From positions 62,001-126,000 of IMG/VR virus record IMGVR_UViG_3300023179_004149: a stretch of DNA of 64,000 nt; one strand, 5' to 3'. The notes under the pieces were generated by a model, which saw only the letters and a program-made list of their open reading frames with translations, searched no databases and was not told the DNA's origin. Positions 16,469 through 25,910 of this stretch are shown here, piece after piece. Every line of letters starts with the position of its first letter. Positions within the stretch are counted from its first letter, which is position 1. This stretch comes from a virus. The position numbers and the translations under genes are program-made.

Positions 16469-19400
16469 TTAAAGCTGTGTTGTTTTAATATTAATATTTT
16501 TTACGTTAAATACGTTTTTTGTTTCTACTGTACTTAATGAAATGTTTTCCACCCCAGCGAGAGTTATGTTAATTGTACTATTTGTTGATACATTTTTCAA
16601 TGTTATTACCCTGGTTTCCACATTATTTTCTACACTTATTGACGTCTGTACAAATGCTGTGTTAATTACTGAATCATTTACGAATATTGCTAAATTATCA
16701 ATCGTACCCGATTTAAACGTTGTCTGTTTTTTCGACGTAGAGTAACTTAACATAATCTGTAGATCCGTTTGTGGTATTATACTAAATTTATTATCATATG
16801 TTGTGTATTTATTAACAACATAGTTTTGCGTTATTGGTAATAAATTACTATCTGCCGTTAATACAGATAAGTTAGCTGAAGCATTAGATGATTGGTTAAT
16901 TATCAATCTAACCGTATATGTGTTCAATATTTGAGCTGCCGCAGCAATTGATGCCTTTGGAGTAAGCGTAGTTGTTCTATTTAACTTATCCAGATTCGTA
17001 TTAAATAGCATACCGAAAATAGTTGTTGCCTGGTGACCACAGGCATTTGTTGCTGTTAATTTACCCATAAATTCGCCAGTAACGGGATAACCCACCTGAT
17101 CTTTCGGATAATAGTAATCCATAATAATATCGGTTCCGTTTAATCTGAAATCAAATTCACCGTATTGCGTTACAATTCTTCTGTTTTCATCGGTTACATC
17201 ATAAAACTTATTCAGGGCCGTAACCAATTTAGCATTCGTCGTCGTACCGCTAAATGATTTGCTGGTAAATCCTGTTTTCAAGTTTAAGGAATTATTATAG
17301 AAATATAAATCATTTGTCACCCCCGTAGTTAATGTTTCAATTGTTGATTCGAACACTTCAACGCGAGTTCTATCTTTATAGAACGTAAAATTATTTACTA
17401 AACAGAAATCGCGTTCTTCCCAATTCGTTATATCTAATGCGGGTTCTGTTACACCAGATGCGACAGTAACCGCATCTGGGTTTACATACTTATATAGAAC
17501 ACCTCTGTTAACACTATATTTTTTGGAGTGGAACAATGATGAGGTATCGAAAGTAATTAAATTAGGTGTAACGAACAACCCTGGGTTGTTCCTTTCGTCT
17601 TCTCGACATAATCTTTCAAACAACGGCATTAAACCAATTGCCTCACCCTGGTAAGGTCGTAAATAATACGATCTTGTGTTAAACGAAGCGTCAGTAAAAC
17701 CAGATGCTATTTTAATCGGGTTATACGGTACTGATGGTTTCAAATAAATGTTTGAAACCCCAAGTCTTGAAATACCAAACACGTCATTATAGTTTGTACC
17801 CTCGACTTCGCCGTCACCAGTTGTCATACCCATGGTTGAGCCCGTATAGTAACCCTTTCCAAAAGTACCGTTTGTGTAATAACCGTTGTTGTTTAATATC
17901 TTATTTTGCGTTATAATTTCATAATTATCCAATATGTCATATGATCTATCAATGAATATATGATTTGGTAATAATACACTATTCCAACGACTACTTTCTG
18001 ATGTATAACCACTAACTGAACCCGTTGCAATATAAGGTGTGTTATTTGTAACTGGTAACGTTTTTGGTAATCTGGATGCTGTTGAGCTAAAGTTATATAC
18101 GTTACCCTCATCAACATACGGTACCCAAGAAGAACCTAAGAATGTATAGGTCGTAACACCACTCGCACCAATACCACCAGTTTCACCACTCGCAGCAAGC
18201 GATCTGTGGCTAAATAATTCACTGGTTAATTTAGTCCAATATGTTGTGTTAGATACTGATGTGCCCGATGGCACCGTCGTCTTAGCGTAGAAATACCTAT
18301 ATACCGTCGATGACCCTTCCGTTACTCCGCTTGTTACGAATTCCCCACGAGTATATACTCGTGTTGGTTCATACGTGGTTGATTTATTGTAAACGTATCT
18401 AAAGAATATATTCGTACCAGTATATGTTGCCAGGATTAAATCACCAAATGAATAACTCATAGGTGATGTGGTATCGAATGAAACAATATTACGATATACG
18501 TAATCAATAACGTTAGGTGTTGGGTAACCGTTAACCATACTTTCTTCGTAACCCCAAGGAGTGAAGTTGGCTGGGTTATAACGTTCCAATTCAATAAAAC
18601 ATGATCTCGATCCTCTCGGTCTGTAAATTGGGTGTATTGAACCTGTTGTACCTGTTGTTGAGTAACAATGTGATGTATGTATCTCATTGATACACACATA
18701 TAACTTATATTTTGTTTCCGTCACTATTGTACTACCAGAAACCATTTTATAATCCTCAATCGCCACTTTAACAATATCATTCAACTCATAGTTAATGATC
18801 TGTTCGTTAAACTCTGGAACTGTTGATAACAGATCCTGGTATAGCTCAGTTGAATACACATCATTTTCCTTAGCGTAATATTGGAAGATTGTAGCTCCCG
18901 TTGTATTAAGTATGCCCGTATAGTATCTTCTGTTTAATCTAATTTGATTTAATATATTAGTCGAATAATTCAATTGTGTGTAATCGTTCAACCCATCACC
19001 ATAAGATATAAATGTCTTAGTCGCCGTTGTAGTCGATGTACCCAATGCAGTACCGTTAAGATATGTGTTTTGTGGTACATAATTTACTGTTCTATTATGG
19101 TTTAATAAACGTCTACTTACATTTTTACCAATACTGATTGTGTTGGCTATATTACTGAATTCTGTTTGCTTAGGTGTATTACCCAAATAGTAATCAAAAT
19201 AATTGAAGTCATATGATACTGGTCGACCATTAACACCCGTGGCCGTTGTTGTACCACTTGATGCTGTAATTTCACCAGAATAATCATATATTTTACTTCT
19301 TACACTAAATGTGAAATCAATTTTATCATTACCCAATGGCTTATCATATTCCTTGGTATTGTATTCCAATGTACCAGTTGTAAACTTTTTATAGTAATCC

Positions 19401-22400
19401 AGGTACATTTTATTCATCAAATACGAAGGATCCAATGAATAAGTAACATTAGGTGTTGTTAACACATTATATTTACCACTACCGTAATTTAATTTAAGTT
19501 CATTAAAGCTTAAATCAGCCAGGTTGTATATTGGTTTAAGCGACAAACCTTCACTTCTATACCCAAATTTATTAAATACATTACCTGAATTAAATAACAC
19601 CCTAAATCTTGGGTCATTCAGTGAATCGGCAACATCAGGATTACTATGTGTATATTCGAGTTTTTCATATCTCGATAAAGTACATGGTACCGTTATAGGT
19701 ATGATGTTTAAATATATTTTATCACCAGCCTTAAAGAAGTCCTGGTAAGTGTATTCAAATTGTCTATCGTCTGGTAAATCATCACCATTAAACGTAAATG
19801 ACTGCTCATCGTATAGAACTTGATTACTATTCAATAACTGAATCCTAACCGTTTGTGCTATGTTCGATTGTGACTCAAAATATAATTTGATCTTAATTGT
19901 TAAGAAGTTACTTTTTGTTACGAGATAATAGCCAGGGTTGGTTTTTATCAACGTTAAATCAGTACCGATACTATTAAAGTTTTCGTTTAATGACTGTATG
20001 GATACCGCATTGTTGGTATTCAGCGCCAGGGTTAAAGTATCCTGTAATGTATGTATGAATATACTATCTTCTTTTGGTGTATAGAACGGCCCAACATAAG
20101 CTGGGTTAACTGGATATAAACCATCGAATGTTAATCCGATAGAATCACTCACATATATCTGATTACCAACAAGTGTGTCAGTAACTCTATATGTTGTACC
20201 TGGTGTATCTCCGCTGAAAACGTGAACCAGGTTAAGTGATTTAGTTAAATTTATTGATGCCTTATTAGCAATTGGGTCTAATATTATCTTGTCAATATAA
20301 GCCGTATCAACCTGCATGAACGGATCTGTTGCTGTTCTATCTTCATATCTACCATACAAACCACCTGTTATACCAGTTGTTGTCGAAGGTAAACCATCGG
20401 TTCCAATGTTACTCACAAAAGTAACACCCGTTATAATTGAAATATTTCCATTTGTGGCATACATCGTATCACCAGTAACCTTATATAATTTAGAATCGCC
20501 CGACACGGAAGTACTTATCAACTTACTTGTATCTGTTGAATCTATAAGACCAACATATTCACCGTAGTAGTACGTCTGACCGCTGGTGTAATTAAATATT
20601 TGTTCGTAATTGGTAGTCCAGTTACTAATATAGCCCCTACTTGTACCAGTTGGTTTTGTTGCTGATCTATCCTTACTATAACCAAAATATTTAGGTTGTT
20701 TTATATACAATAACGCACCAGTATTATCAGTAAAGCTCAATAAAGTTGTACCAGTGTAATTGGTTAGATTTATAGTTCTACCAGTAAAGTCAAAGTAACA
20801 TACGTGTGGTTTTGGTGGGGGGCAATCATAAGTTAAACCAATTCGAATAAACGCTTGCGCTGCACCGATACTATTCATATAGAACGATCTTTCAGTACCC
20901 GTAATACCAGTACTATCCTGGAATGATACGGTTCTTGAATCGGTGTTATAATCGATATGATCCCATAGGTATTTAGTTACCCCGCTGTATGTATCCGTTG
21001 CCGCATTTGGTGCCAATCCTTTCGTACCCCCTGTTGTTGTAATACCAGAATAAGAACCCCAGTTAAACAACGCTTTGGTGTTTAATCTATAAACATTATT
21101 TTCGTAAACCACAAATACACCATATTTAGGGCCAGCCGTATTGGTGTTACCGCTGTAAATGGTATCGTCACCATAGTTAACACCAGATGCCCATATTTCA
21201 TACCTACCCTCGCTTTCGTCGCAGAAATCAGAGATAGAGTAGAAGCTACCCAGGTATCTTTCATTACCCATTAATTCACCATATACCTTATCACCTTGTT
21301 TAGCTGTAATAGTATATGATGGAATACTACCATCAATACTTTCAGTAATAATACCTTCATTTGGTAATACCTTATTAGTACCCATATAAACGGGTCTTAA
21401 CGCCAGTTCTTGGAATTCAGAACCATCGGTACCCAACCAATTAACTGATGTGTTTAAACCGTGCTTATATTTGAATTTATTATCATTAAATGCTGAGTTT
21501 TGTATTTTCTTACCTGCATTATATATGGTTGTTGCTGGAATAAACTGTTGAATTAGTTTAATCCAGTGTGTATCGAATTGTCCCAAGAACGCTAAAGATC
21601 TTGAAATATCCATAGGGTTTGTTGTACCACTATAATAATCAAGATAGATCTTTGTTAACGTTGGGTATGTGCTGATTACCTTTCTATTTGTTGGGTTAAT
21701 GAAGTTGTTTACCGATTGTTTAACAAACTCGTTAAACGACATGTTAGTATCATCAAACGATATTGGATTACTGAATGTAAGGTCGGCATTAACCATACCA
21801 AGATTTCTCACATATTGTCTATATATTGATACATCAAGAATTCTATCAGAACCAATATACACTTCAAATTCTTTTGAGTTAATGGTCAACTTAGTGTTAT
21901 CACTATAATAGTCAGTATATCCATTATTCTCATCGTTAACCAGTTGAGTTGTGCTCGTTACCACCATCCAACTCTTACGATCATCGATGGTTCTTTCCAA
22001 TTCAAATAAATGAACCGAACCACTTTTTTTGAAAGCGTTTATATACGCCTTACCAAAATCGTATGGCCCGTAGTTGAACTTATCCTCGATAGCAGAACCA
22101 CCATTACCCTGGTAATGTATGTTAAATGGGGTTGTTGGATAACCTTGAGTATCGAATGGTTGTAAATCCAATAATACCTGCGGATCATCTGTCGAACCAA
22201 CGTAAATTTTATTCAACACATCACCCACATTTAATGGTCTTTCAGCTAAATACACATATTCATTCAATTCAAATATATCATCGGGGAAACCAACTAATTT
22301 GAGAATGAACTCAATTGATTTTCTTGTTCCTTTTGATTTGAAAAGATATGCTGCGTTGATCAAGATTCTTCTCCAGAGTTCAATATCAACCTCAGCAGGT

Positions 22401-23905
22401 GTCATTGTCGTCGAAGACACACTTGTTGTAAATAAAGATTCGATAAGCGTGTTTTCGTCTTCCAATTCATAAGTTTCAAAACCGAGCATATGTGCAAAGT
22501 TTTTCAACAATAAATCAGGTACGTTTTCTACTTTATCGTAACTTACGTGTCTCATAAAGGTAATACCATCGATGTATTTTCTAATCTCATCGAATTGTTT
22601 ACCGTAAAGCTGGAATAATAAATTAACTTTTCTATCCTCTGTATCAAACTCCTTTAATGAATCTGTTGTTAAGAAACGAGCAATTAAATTCGTTTTCGCA
22701 GCATCATAGCTCTCGGCCAGGTCATTTAATTTTGTCGTATATGTATCAAATGAATCAGTGAACATATCAATATTCACATCATCGAGCTTAGGGAAGTACA
22801 CAGTTTCCTTAGTTTCAACAATCACACCATTATCGGATAACGTAGGGAATACGAAATCACTTTTATACTGGTTCGTTGCCAAATCATATGATAGTAAGAA
22901 CGAAGCGAAATCGGATAGTTCACTAAAGAACTCATCATAAACCGCTTGTTTTGGTTTTATATAAAAACTATTATTTGTTTCTGAATTAATGTTTACCAGG
23001 GCACCGAACGGATTACCATTCACAACCACCGTAATACCCGCATTAGCATCCGTTGTAGTTGGTAGTGTTACACTCACAATAGGGTATTCCACCCCATTAA
23101 AATAAATGACGTAGTTACTGTATTGTTTAGCTAAGTTTCTATAAACCGTAATATTCTCATTATCGGTTGATGTTGCGCCAGTGCTAAAATAATTGATACC
23201 AAACGGATTAGCTAAACCAAATAAGCTCACCTTGAATTGTGAACGGTTTTCGTTAGTTATATATGCATAATTACTGATGTTTGGTTTATATATTGATACC
23301 GCATTTGATTTCAACGCCGCTGGGAATTGATTGTATATCTCCATTAAAGAAGTTTTGATTCTTTCTTTCAAAGAAGAATACAATACATGATTATCTAACT
23401 TTTTACGATCAAATAACACCTTAACCGATAAATTCTTATCGATCAGTTGTTGAGTTGTTTCAACATATGGTTTACCGCTAAAATACGATAAATTTCTATC
23501 GGCAATATCATTTATCGTGTATGATCCAACTGGATCATTACCTACTGATTCAGTAGATTGTGCTGGGCTATTTATCTTAGTTGATGTGCTTATGCTGAAA
23601 TTACCCATGGTGAAATATGGGTCACCCTGTATTTCATCTTTTGAATTGGCAAACTGTAAACCAACTAATTTGTTACCGAAGGTATCGTTACCGAACGCAC
23701 CAATAACACCCTGGGCTTTTCTCCACCTCAAAGCGTTTTCATATTGCACATATGATGAACAAGGTACATATTTTGTTTCACCGTTTATCAAATATGTACG
23801 ATAACCATCACACCCCAATGATCTTGATGCTGCGATTGCTTCATCGGCAGTATTATATAAATCACGAATGATTTGTTGGTCATATGTAAAACTAAGATTA
23901 GCCAT
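16469..23905 (-). CDS. Giant (2478 aa) baseplate/tail protein
   Basis: 2478 residues, one uninterrupted frame. Around residues 410-560 there is a helical segment including AYLFKSKGTRKSIEFILKLV, like the conserved KGT-x-x-SIE region of tail protein I (P2 gpI) and related baseplate wedge proteins; I take this as the wedge-binding part. The other 1900 residues are beta-rich and full of (S/T)GxT motifs, with Tyr/Asn-rich strands. T4 gp7, the largest T4 wedge protein, has about 1030 residues, so this one is more than twice as long. The start overlaps the preceding gene by 8 bases. A combined wedge and fibre-like role is my inference. Confidence 0.8.
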   Translation of the reverse strand: MANLSFTYDQQIIRDLYNTADEAIAASRSLGCDGYRTYLINGETKYVPCSSYVQYENALRWRKAQGVIGAFGNDTFGNKLVGLQFANSKDEIQGDPYFTMGNFSISTSTKINSPAQSTESVGNDPVGSYTINDIADRNLSYFSGKPYVETTQQLIDKNLSVKVLFDRKKLDNHVLYSSLKERIKTSLMEIYNQFPAALKSNAVSIYKPNISNYAYITNENRSQFKVSLFGLANPFGINYFSTGATSTDNENITVYRNLAKQYSNYVIYFNGVEYPIVSVTLPTTTDANAGITVVVNGNPFGALVNINSETNNSFYIKPKQAVYDEFFSELSDFASFLLSYDLATNQYKSDFVFPTLSDNGVIVETKETVYFPKLDDVNIDMFTDSFDTYTTKLNDLAESYDAAKTNLIARFLTTDSLKEFDTEDRKVNLLFQLYGKQFDEIRKYIDGITFMRHVSYDKVENVPDLLLKNFAHMLGFETYELEDENTLIESLFTTSVSSTTMTPAEVDIELWRRILINAAYLFKSKGTRKSIEFILKLVGFPDDIFELNEYVYLAERPLNVGDVLNKIYVGSTDDPQVLLDLQPFDTQGYPTTPFNIHYQGNGGSAIEDKFNYGPYDFGKAYINAFKKSGSVHLFELERTIDDRKSWMVVTSTTQLVNDENNGYTDYYSDNTKLTINSKEFEVYIGSDRILDVSIYRQYVRNLGMVNADLTFSNPISFDDTNMSFNEFVKQSVNNFINPTNRKVISTYPTLTKIYLDYYSGTTNPMDISRSLAFLGQFDTHWIKLIQQFIPATTIYNAGKKIQNSAFNDNKFKYKHGLNTSVNWLGTDGSEFQELALRPVYMGTNKVLPNEGIITESIDGSIPSYTITAKQGDKVYGELMGNERYLGSFYSISDFCDESEGRYEIWASGVNYGDDTIYSGNTNTAGPKYGVFVVYENNVYRLNTKALFNWGSYSGITTTGGTKGLAPNAATDTYSGVTKYLWDHIDYNTDSRTVSFQDSTGITGTERSFYMNSIGAAQAFIRIGLTYDCPPPKPHVCYFDFTGRTINLTNYTGTTLLSFTDNTGALLYIKQPKYFGYSKDRSATKPTGTSRGYISNWTTNYEQIFNYTSGQTYYYGEYVGLIDSTDTSKLISTSVSGDSKLYKVTGDTMYATNGNISIITGVTFVSNIGTDGLPSTTTGITGGLYGRYEDRTATDPFMQVDTAYIDKIILDPIANKASINLTKSLNLVHVFSGDTPGTTYRVTDTLVGNQIYVSDSIGLTFDGLYPVNPAYVGPFYTPKEDSIFIHTLQDTLTLALNTNNAVSIQSLNENFNSIGTDLTLIKTNPGYYLVTKSNFLTIKIKLYFESQSNIAQTVRIQLLNSNQVLYDEQSFTFNGDDLPDDRQFEYTYQDFFKAGDKIYLNIIPITVPCTLSRYEKLEYTHSNPDVADSLNDPRFRVLFNSGNVFNKFGYRSEGLSLKPIYNLADLSFNELKLNYGSGKYNVLTTPNVTYSLDPSYLMNKMYLDYYKKFTTGTLEYNTKEYDKPLGNDKIDFTFSVRSKIYDYSGEITASSGTTTATGVNGRPVSYDFNYFDYYLGNTPKQTEFSNIANTISIGKNVSRRLLNHNRTVNYVPQNTYLNGTALGTSTTTATKTFISYGDGLNDYTQLNYSTNILNQIRLNRRYYTGILNTTGATIFQYYAKENDVYSTELYQDLLSTVPEFNEQIINYELNDIVKVAIEDYKMVSGSTIVTETKYKLYVCINEIHTSHCYSTTGTTGSIHPIYRPRGSRSCFIELERYNPANFTPWGYEESMVNGYPTPNVIDYVYRNIVSFDTTSPMSYSFGDLILATYTGTNIFFRYVYNKSTTYEPTRVYTRGEFVTSGVTEGSSTVYRYFYAKTTVPSGTSVSNTTYWTKLTSELFSHRSLAASGETGGIGASGVTTYTFLGSSWVPYVDEGNVYNFSSTASRLPKTLPVTNNTPYIATGSVSGYTSESSRWNSVLLPNHIFIDRSYDILDNYEIITQNKILNNNGYYTNGTFGKGYYTGSTMGMTTGDGEVEGTNYNDVFGISRLGVSNIYLKPSVPYNPIKIASGFTDASFNTRSYYLRPYQGEAIGLMPLFERLCREDERNNPGLFVTPNLITFDTSSLFHSKKYSVNRGVLYKYVNPDAVTVASGVTEPALDITNWEERDFCLVNNFTFYKDRTRVEVFESTIETLTTGVTNDLYFYNNSLNLKTGFTSKSFSGTTTNAKLVTALNKFYDVTDENRRIVTQYGEFDFRLNGTDIIMDYYYPKDQVGYPVTGEFMGKLTATNACGHQATTIFGMLFNTNLDKLNRTTTLTPKASIAAAAQILNTYTVRLIINQSSNASANLSVLTADSNLLPITQNYVVNKYTTYDNKFSIIPQTDLQIMLSYSTSKKQTTFKSGTIDNLAIFVNDSVINTAFVQTSISVENNVETRVITLKNVSTNSTINITLAGVENISLSTVETKNVFNVKNINIKTTQL

Positions 23906-24803
23906 TATTGATTACGTTGTTGTATGCTTTTGTTGTATCTATATTCGTTCTCTTTTTTCTAACTTCATATAGAGGATTATTCAAACTATCTTTGACTTCA
24001 TATAAGTCATACTGAGCGTAAATATTCTTATCGAAATCATAAAGGGTGTAGATACCATCATTAATAGATTTTGACTGATCACCAAACAAACTAATTGCCA
24101 GGCTATCAATATCGTAATTTACCAATTCAAGTTCGATCACTTGTGGTGAGAAACTCGTATTTGTAATAATAACATTTTGCCCTTTGGTTCCCAGGAATGG
24201 ATTTGCCGTCGGTTTAAAACTTGGTGCCGTATTTGGTGTTACAGAACAGAAAAGTAATGTACCTATGTTATTGTAAATATACTTTATACTCTTAGATGAT
24301 GAGTTCGGTGTATTTACCTGTACTGGTTCAGATAAAAATGAAGATGTTATCACTCTGTACAAATTCTGTATTTTAGTACCGTCATTATTCAAGTACTCAA
24401 CCCTATATCCGTCTAAACCATTATTGTTAAATTTATTGGTAAATTCTGCTGGCGCTGTCTTTATATCAAAGACCAATCCATTAACATCTGGATAGGTCGC
24501 TAATTGACCGCAATCAGCTATCGGTATACGTATTTGTGCTGGCCTGATGTAAACAGTATAAAACCCAACCTGGTTAAAGACATCTTTTGGTAATGTCATA
24601 TTATATAATCCGCCCAATATTTCAACAGATGATCCACCTAATGCCGTGCTCGACATTACGGGTTTCATCACCTGAGTACCAGTTAATTTTGTAATTGTTT
24701 GTTTATCTGTAGAATTCCTTGTCTTAGAATATATTACAATTATTTCTATATCACTTGGACTCACATCAGCGGGTCTTTTTACCCCATAAACACCTATAGC
24801 CAT
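23898..24803 (-). CDS. Hypothetical baseplate-region protein
   Basis: 301 residues, beginning MAIGVYGVKRPADVSPSDIE. It is beta-rich, with strands such as FYTVYIRPAQIRIPIADC, and ends in a charged strand (YEVRKKRTNIDTTK). No domain is recognised. It is placed directly before the 2478-aa gene (8-base overlap) and 3 bases after the 367-aa gene, so it is co-translated with them. An attachment or adaptor role for the giant protein is plausible from the coupling but not shown. Confidence 0.72.
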   Translation of the reverse strand: MAIGVYGVKRPADVSPSDIEIIVIYSKTRNSTDKQTITKLTGTQVMKPVMSSTALGGSSVEILGGLYNMTLPKDVFNQVGFYTVYIRPAQIRIPIADCGQLATYPDVNGLVFDIKTAPAEFTNKFNNNGLDGYRVEYLNNDGTKIQNLYRVITSSFLSEPVQVNTPNSSSKSIKYIYNNIGTLLFCSVTPNTAPSFKPTANPFLGTKGQNVIITNTSFSPQVIELELVNYDIDSLAISLFGDQSKSINDGIYTLYDFDKNIYAQYDLYEVKDSLNNPLYEVRKKRTNIDTTKAYNNVINNG

Positions 24804-24806
24804 ATA

Positions 24807-25910
24807 TTATAAATTTTTAAAGTTATAACCCTTTGTATTTATTTTGTAAAAACCTAATCCGTTTTTGCTTAACTCGTTAAGATTTTTCGTATTTTTTAAT
24901 TTTTTTACTTTCTCGAATGGACTATTTACACCTCTATCAATAAATACATCGGATAATATTTTTGGTTCCTCAGAATACCCATCAAATAAAACCATATTTG
25001 CGGTTGTATCTGGTAAATCGTCAACCCTGAGATAAGTAAATATAGTTGTTCCATCGCCTAAATCAACATATTTTATAGGATTTGGTGTATCCAAGTATAA
25101 AACATATTCAGACAATTTGGTTGTGGGTTCATCTTTCAAAATCATGGTCGTAATATTTAGGCCTGGTATATTAAATTTTACATATAATCTAACCACTTTA
25201 TTATCCGCGAGATTTTCTTGAAGAACCGATTGTTTGTTATCATTTGCGAAATCACCAACAAAACGTGAGATTTTGGTTTCTTTTGCCGCCGATAAAGAAA
25301 TATTTGTTTTATGTTGTTTATTTTGTGCTAGTTCTTTAACCTCACTAATATTAATTGCTTGATTTCCATCTTTATCTCTTTCAAGTATTACATTAAATCT
25401 ACTTTGCTGGTTTAATCCCATCGCATAATTAGTTTGTGGAAAAATCATTTTAGGTCTGATTTTTTCTACTGTTTTTATTACATTGGTTTTAGGAAAGTAT
25501 TTGTCAATAATATCAAATTTGCTGCTGGTAATACCAGTAACAAATACTTTATCATTACTTGGTGTAAAGTGATCTATTACAGCATCATATGTTGAGACAA
25601 CGGGTGCTTCAAATTTATCGACATTAAAGTCATATGTTATACCCGAATTAGAAACAGTTAACACCATCTTGGTCATATCTTTAGACAACGGTATAGATTT
25701 AGGCTTAACTTCCTGAAGCATTGATAATTCGGTTCTTGAAGCGTTTGCTATTGTGGTATTAACCATATCAACAATCTTTTCCAATTGTTTTATCTTATAA
25801 TCCTCTGGTTGTTGATATTCAGCGTTTACATAAGTTCCTGGTAAAAACGTGTTCGACTCAAGATGAACAATTATATTTTGTTCAATATCATTTAGTGGTA
25901 TCTGTATCAT
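24807..25910 (-). CDS. Hypothetical baseplate-region protein
   Basis: 367 residues, starting MIQIPLNDIEQNIIVHLESN. There is a helical segment (residues 38-60, IKQLEKIVDMVNTTIANAS) followed by beta-rich sequence. The C-terminus is basic (FEKVKKLKNTKNLNEL). No family is recognised. It overlaps the stop of the 829-aa gene by one base. It contains none of the (S/T)GxT motifs typical of the genes below 23905, so it belongs compositionally with the baseplate genes above it. Confidence 0.72.
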   Translation of the reverse strand: MIQIPLNDIEQNIIVHLESNTFLPGTYVNAEYQQPEDYKIKQLEKIVDMVNTTIANASRTELSMLQEVKPKSIPLSKDMTKMVLTVSNSGITYDFNVDKFEAPVVSTYDAVIDHFTPSNDKVFVTGITSSKFDIIDKYFPKTNVIKTVEKIRPKMIFPQTNYAMGLNQQSRFNVILERDKDGNQAINISEVKELAQNKQHKTNISLSAAKETKISRFVGDFANDNKQSVLQENLADNKVVRLYVKFNIPGLNITTMILKDEPTTKLSEYVLYLDTPNPIKYVDLGDGTTIFTYLRVDDLPDTTANMVLFDGYSEEPKILSDVFIDRGVNSPFEKVKKLKNTKNLNELSKNGLGFYKINTKGYNFKNL

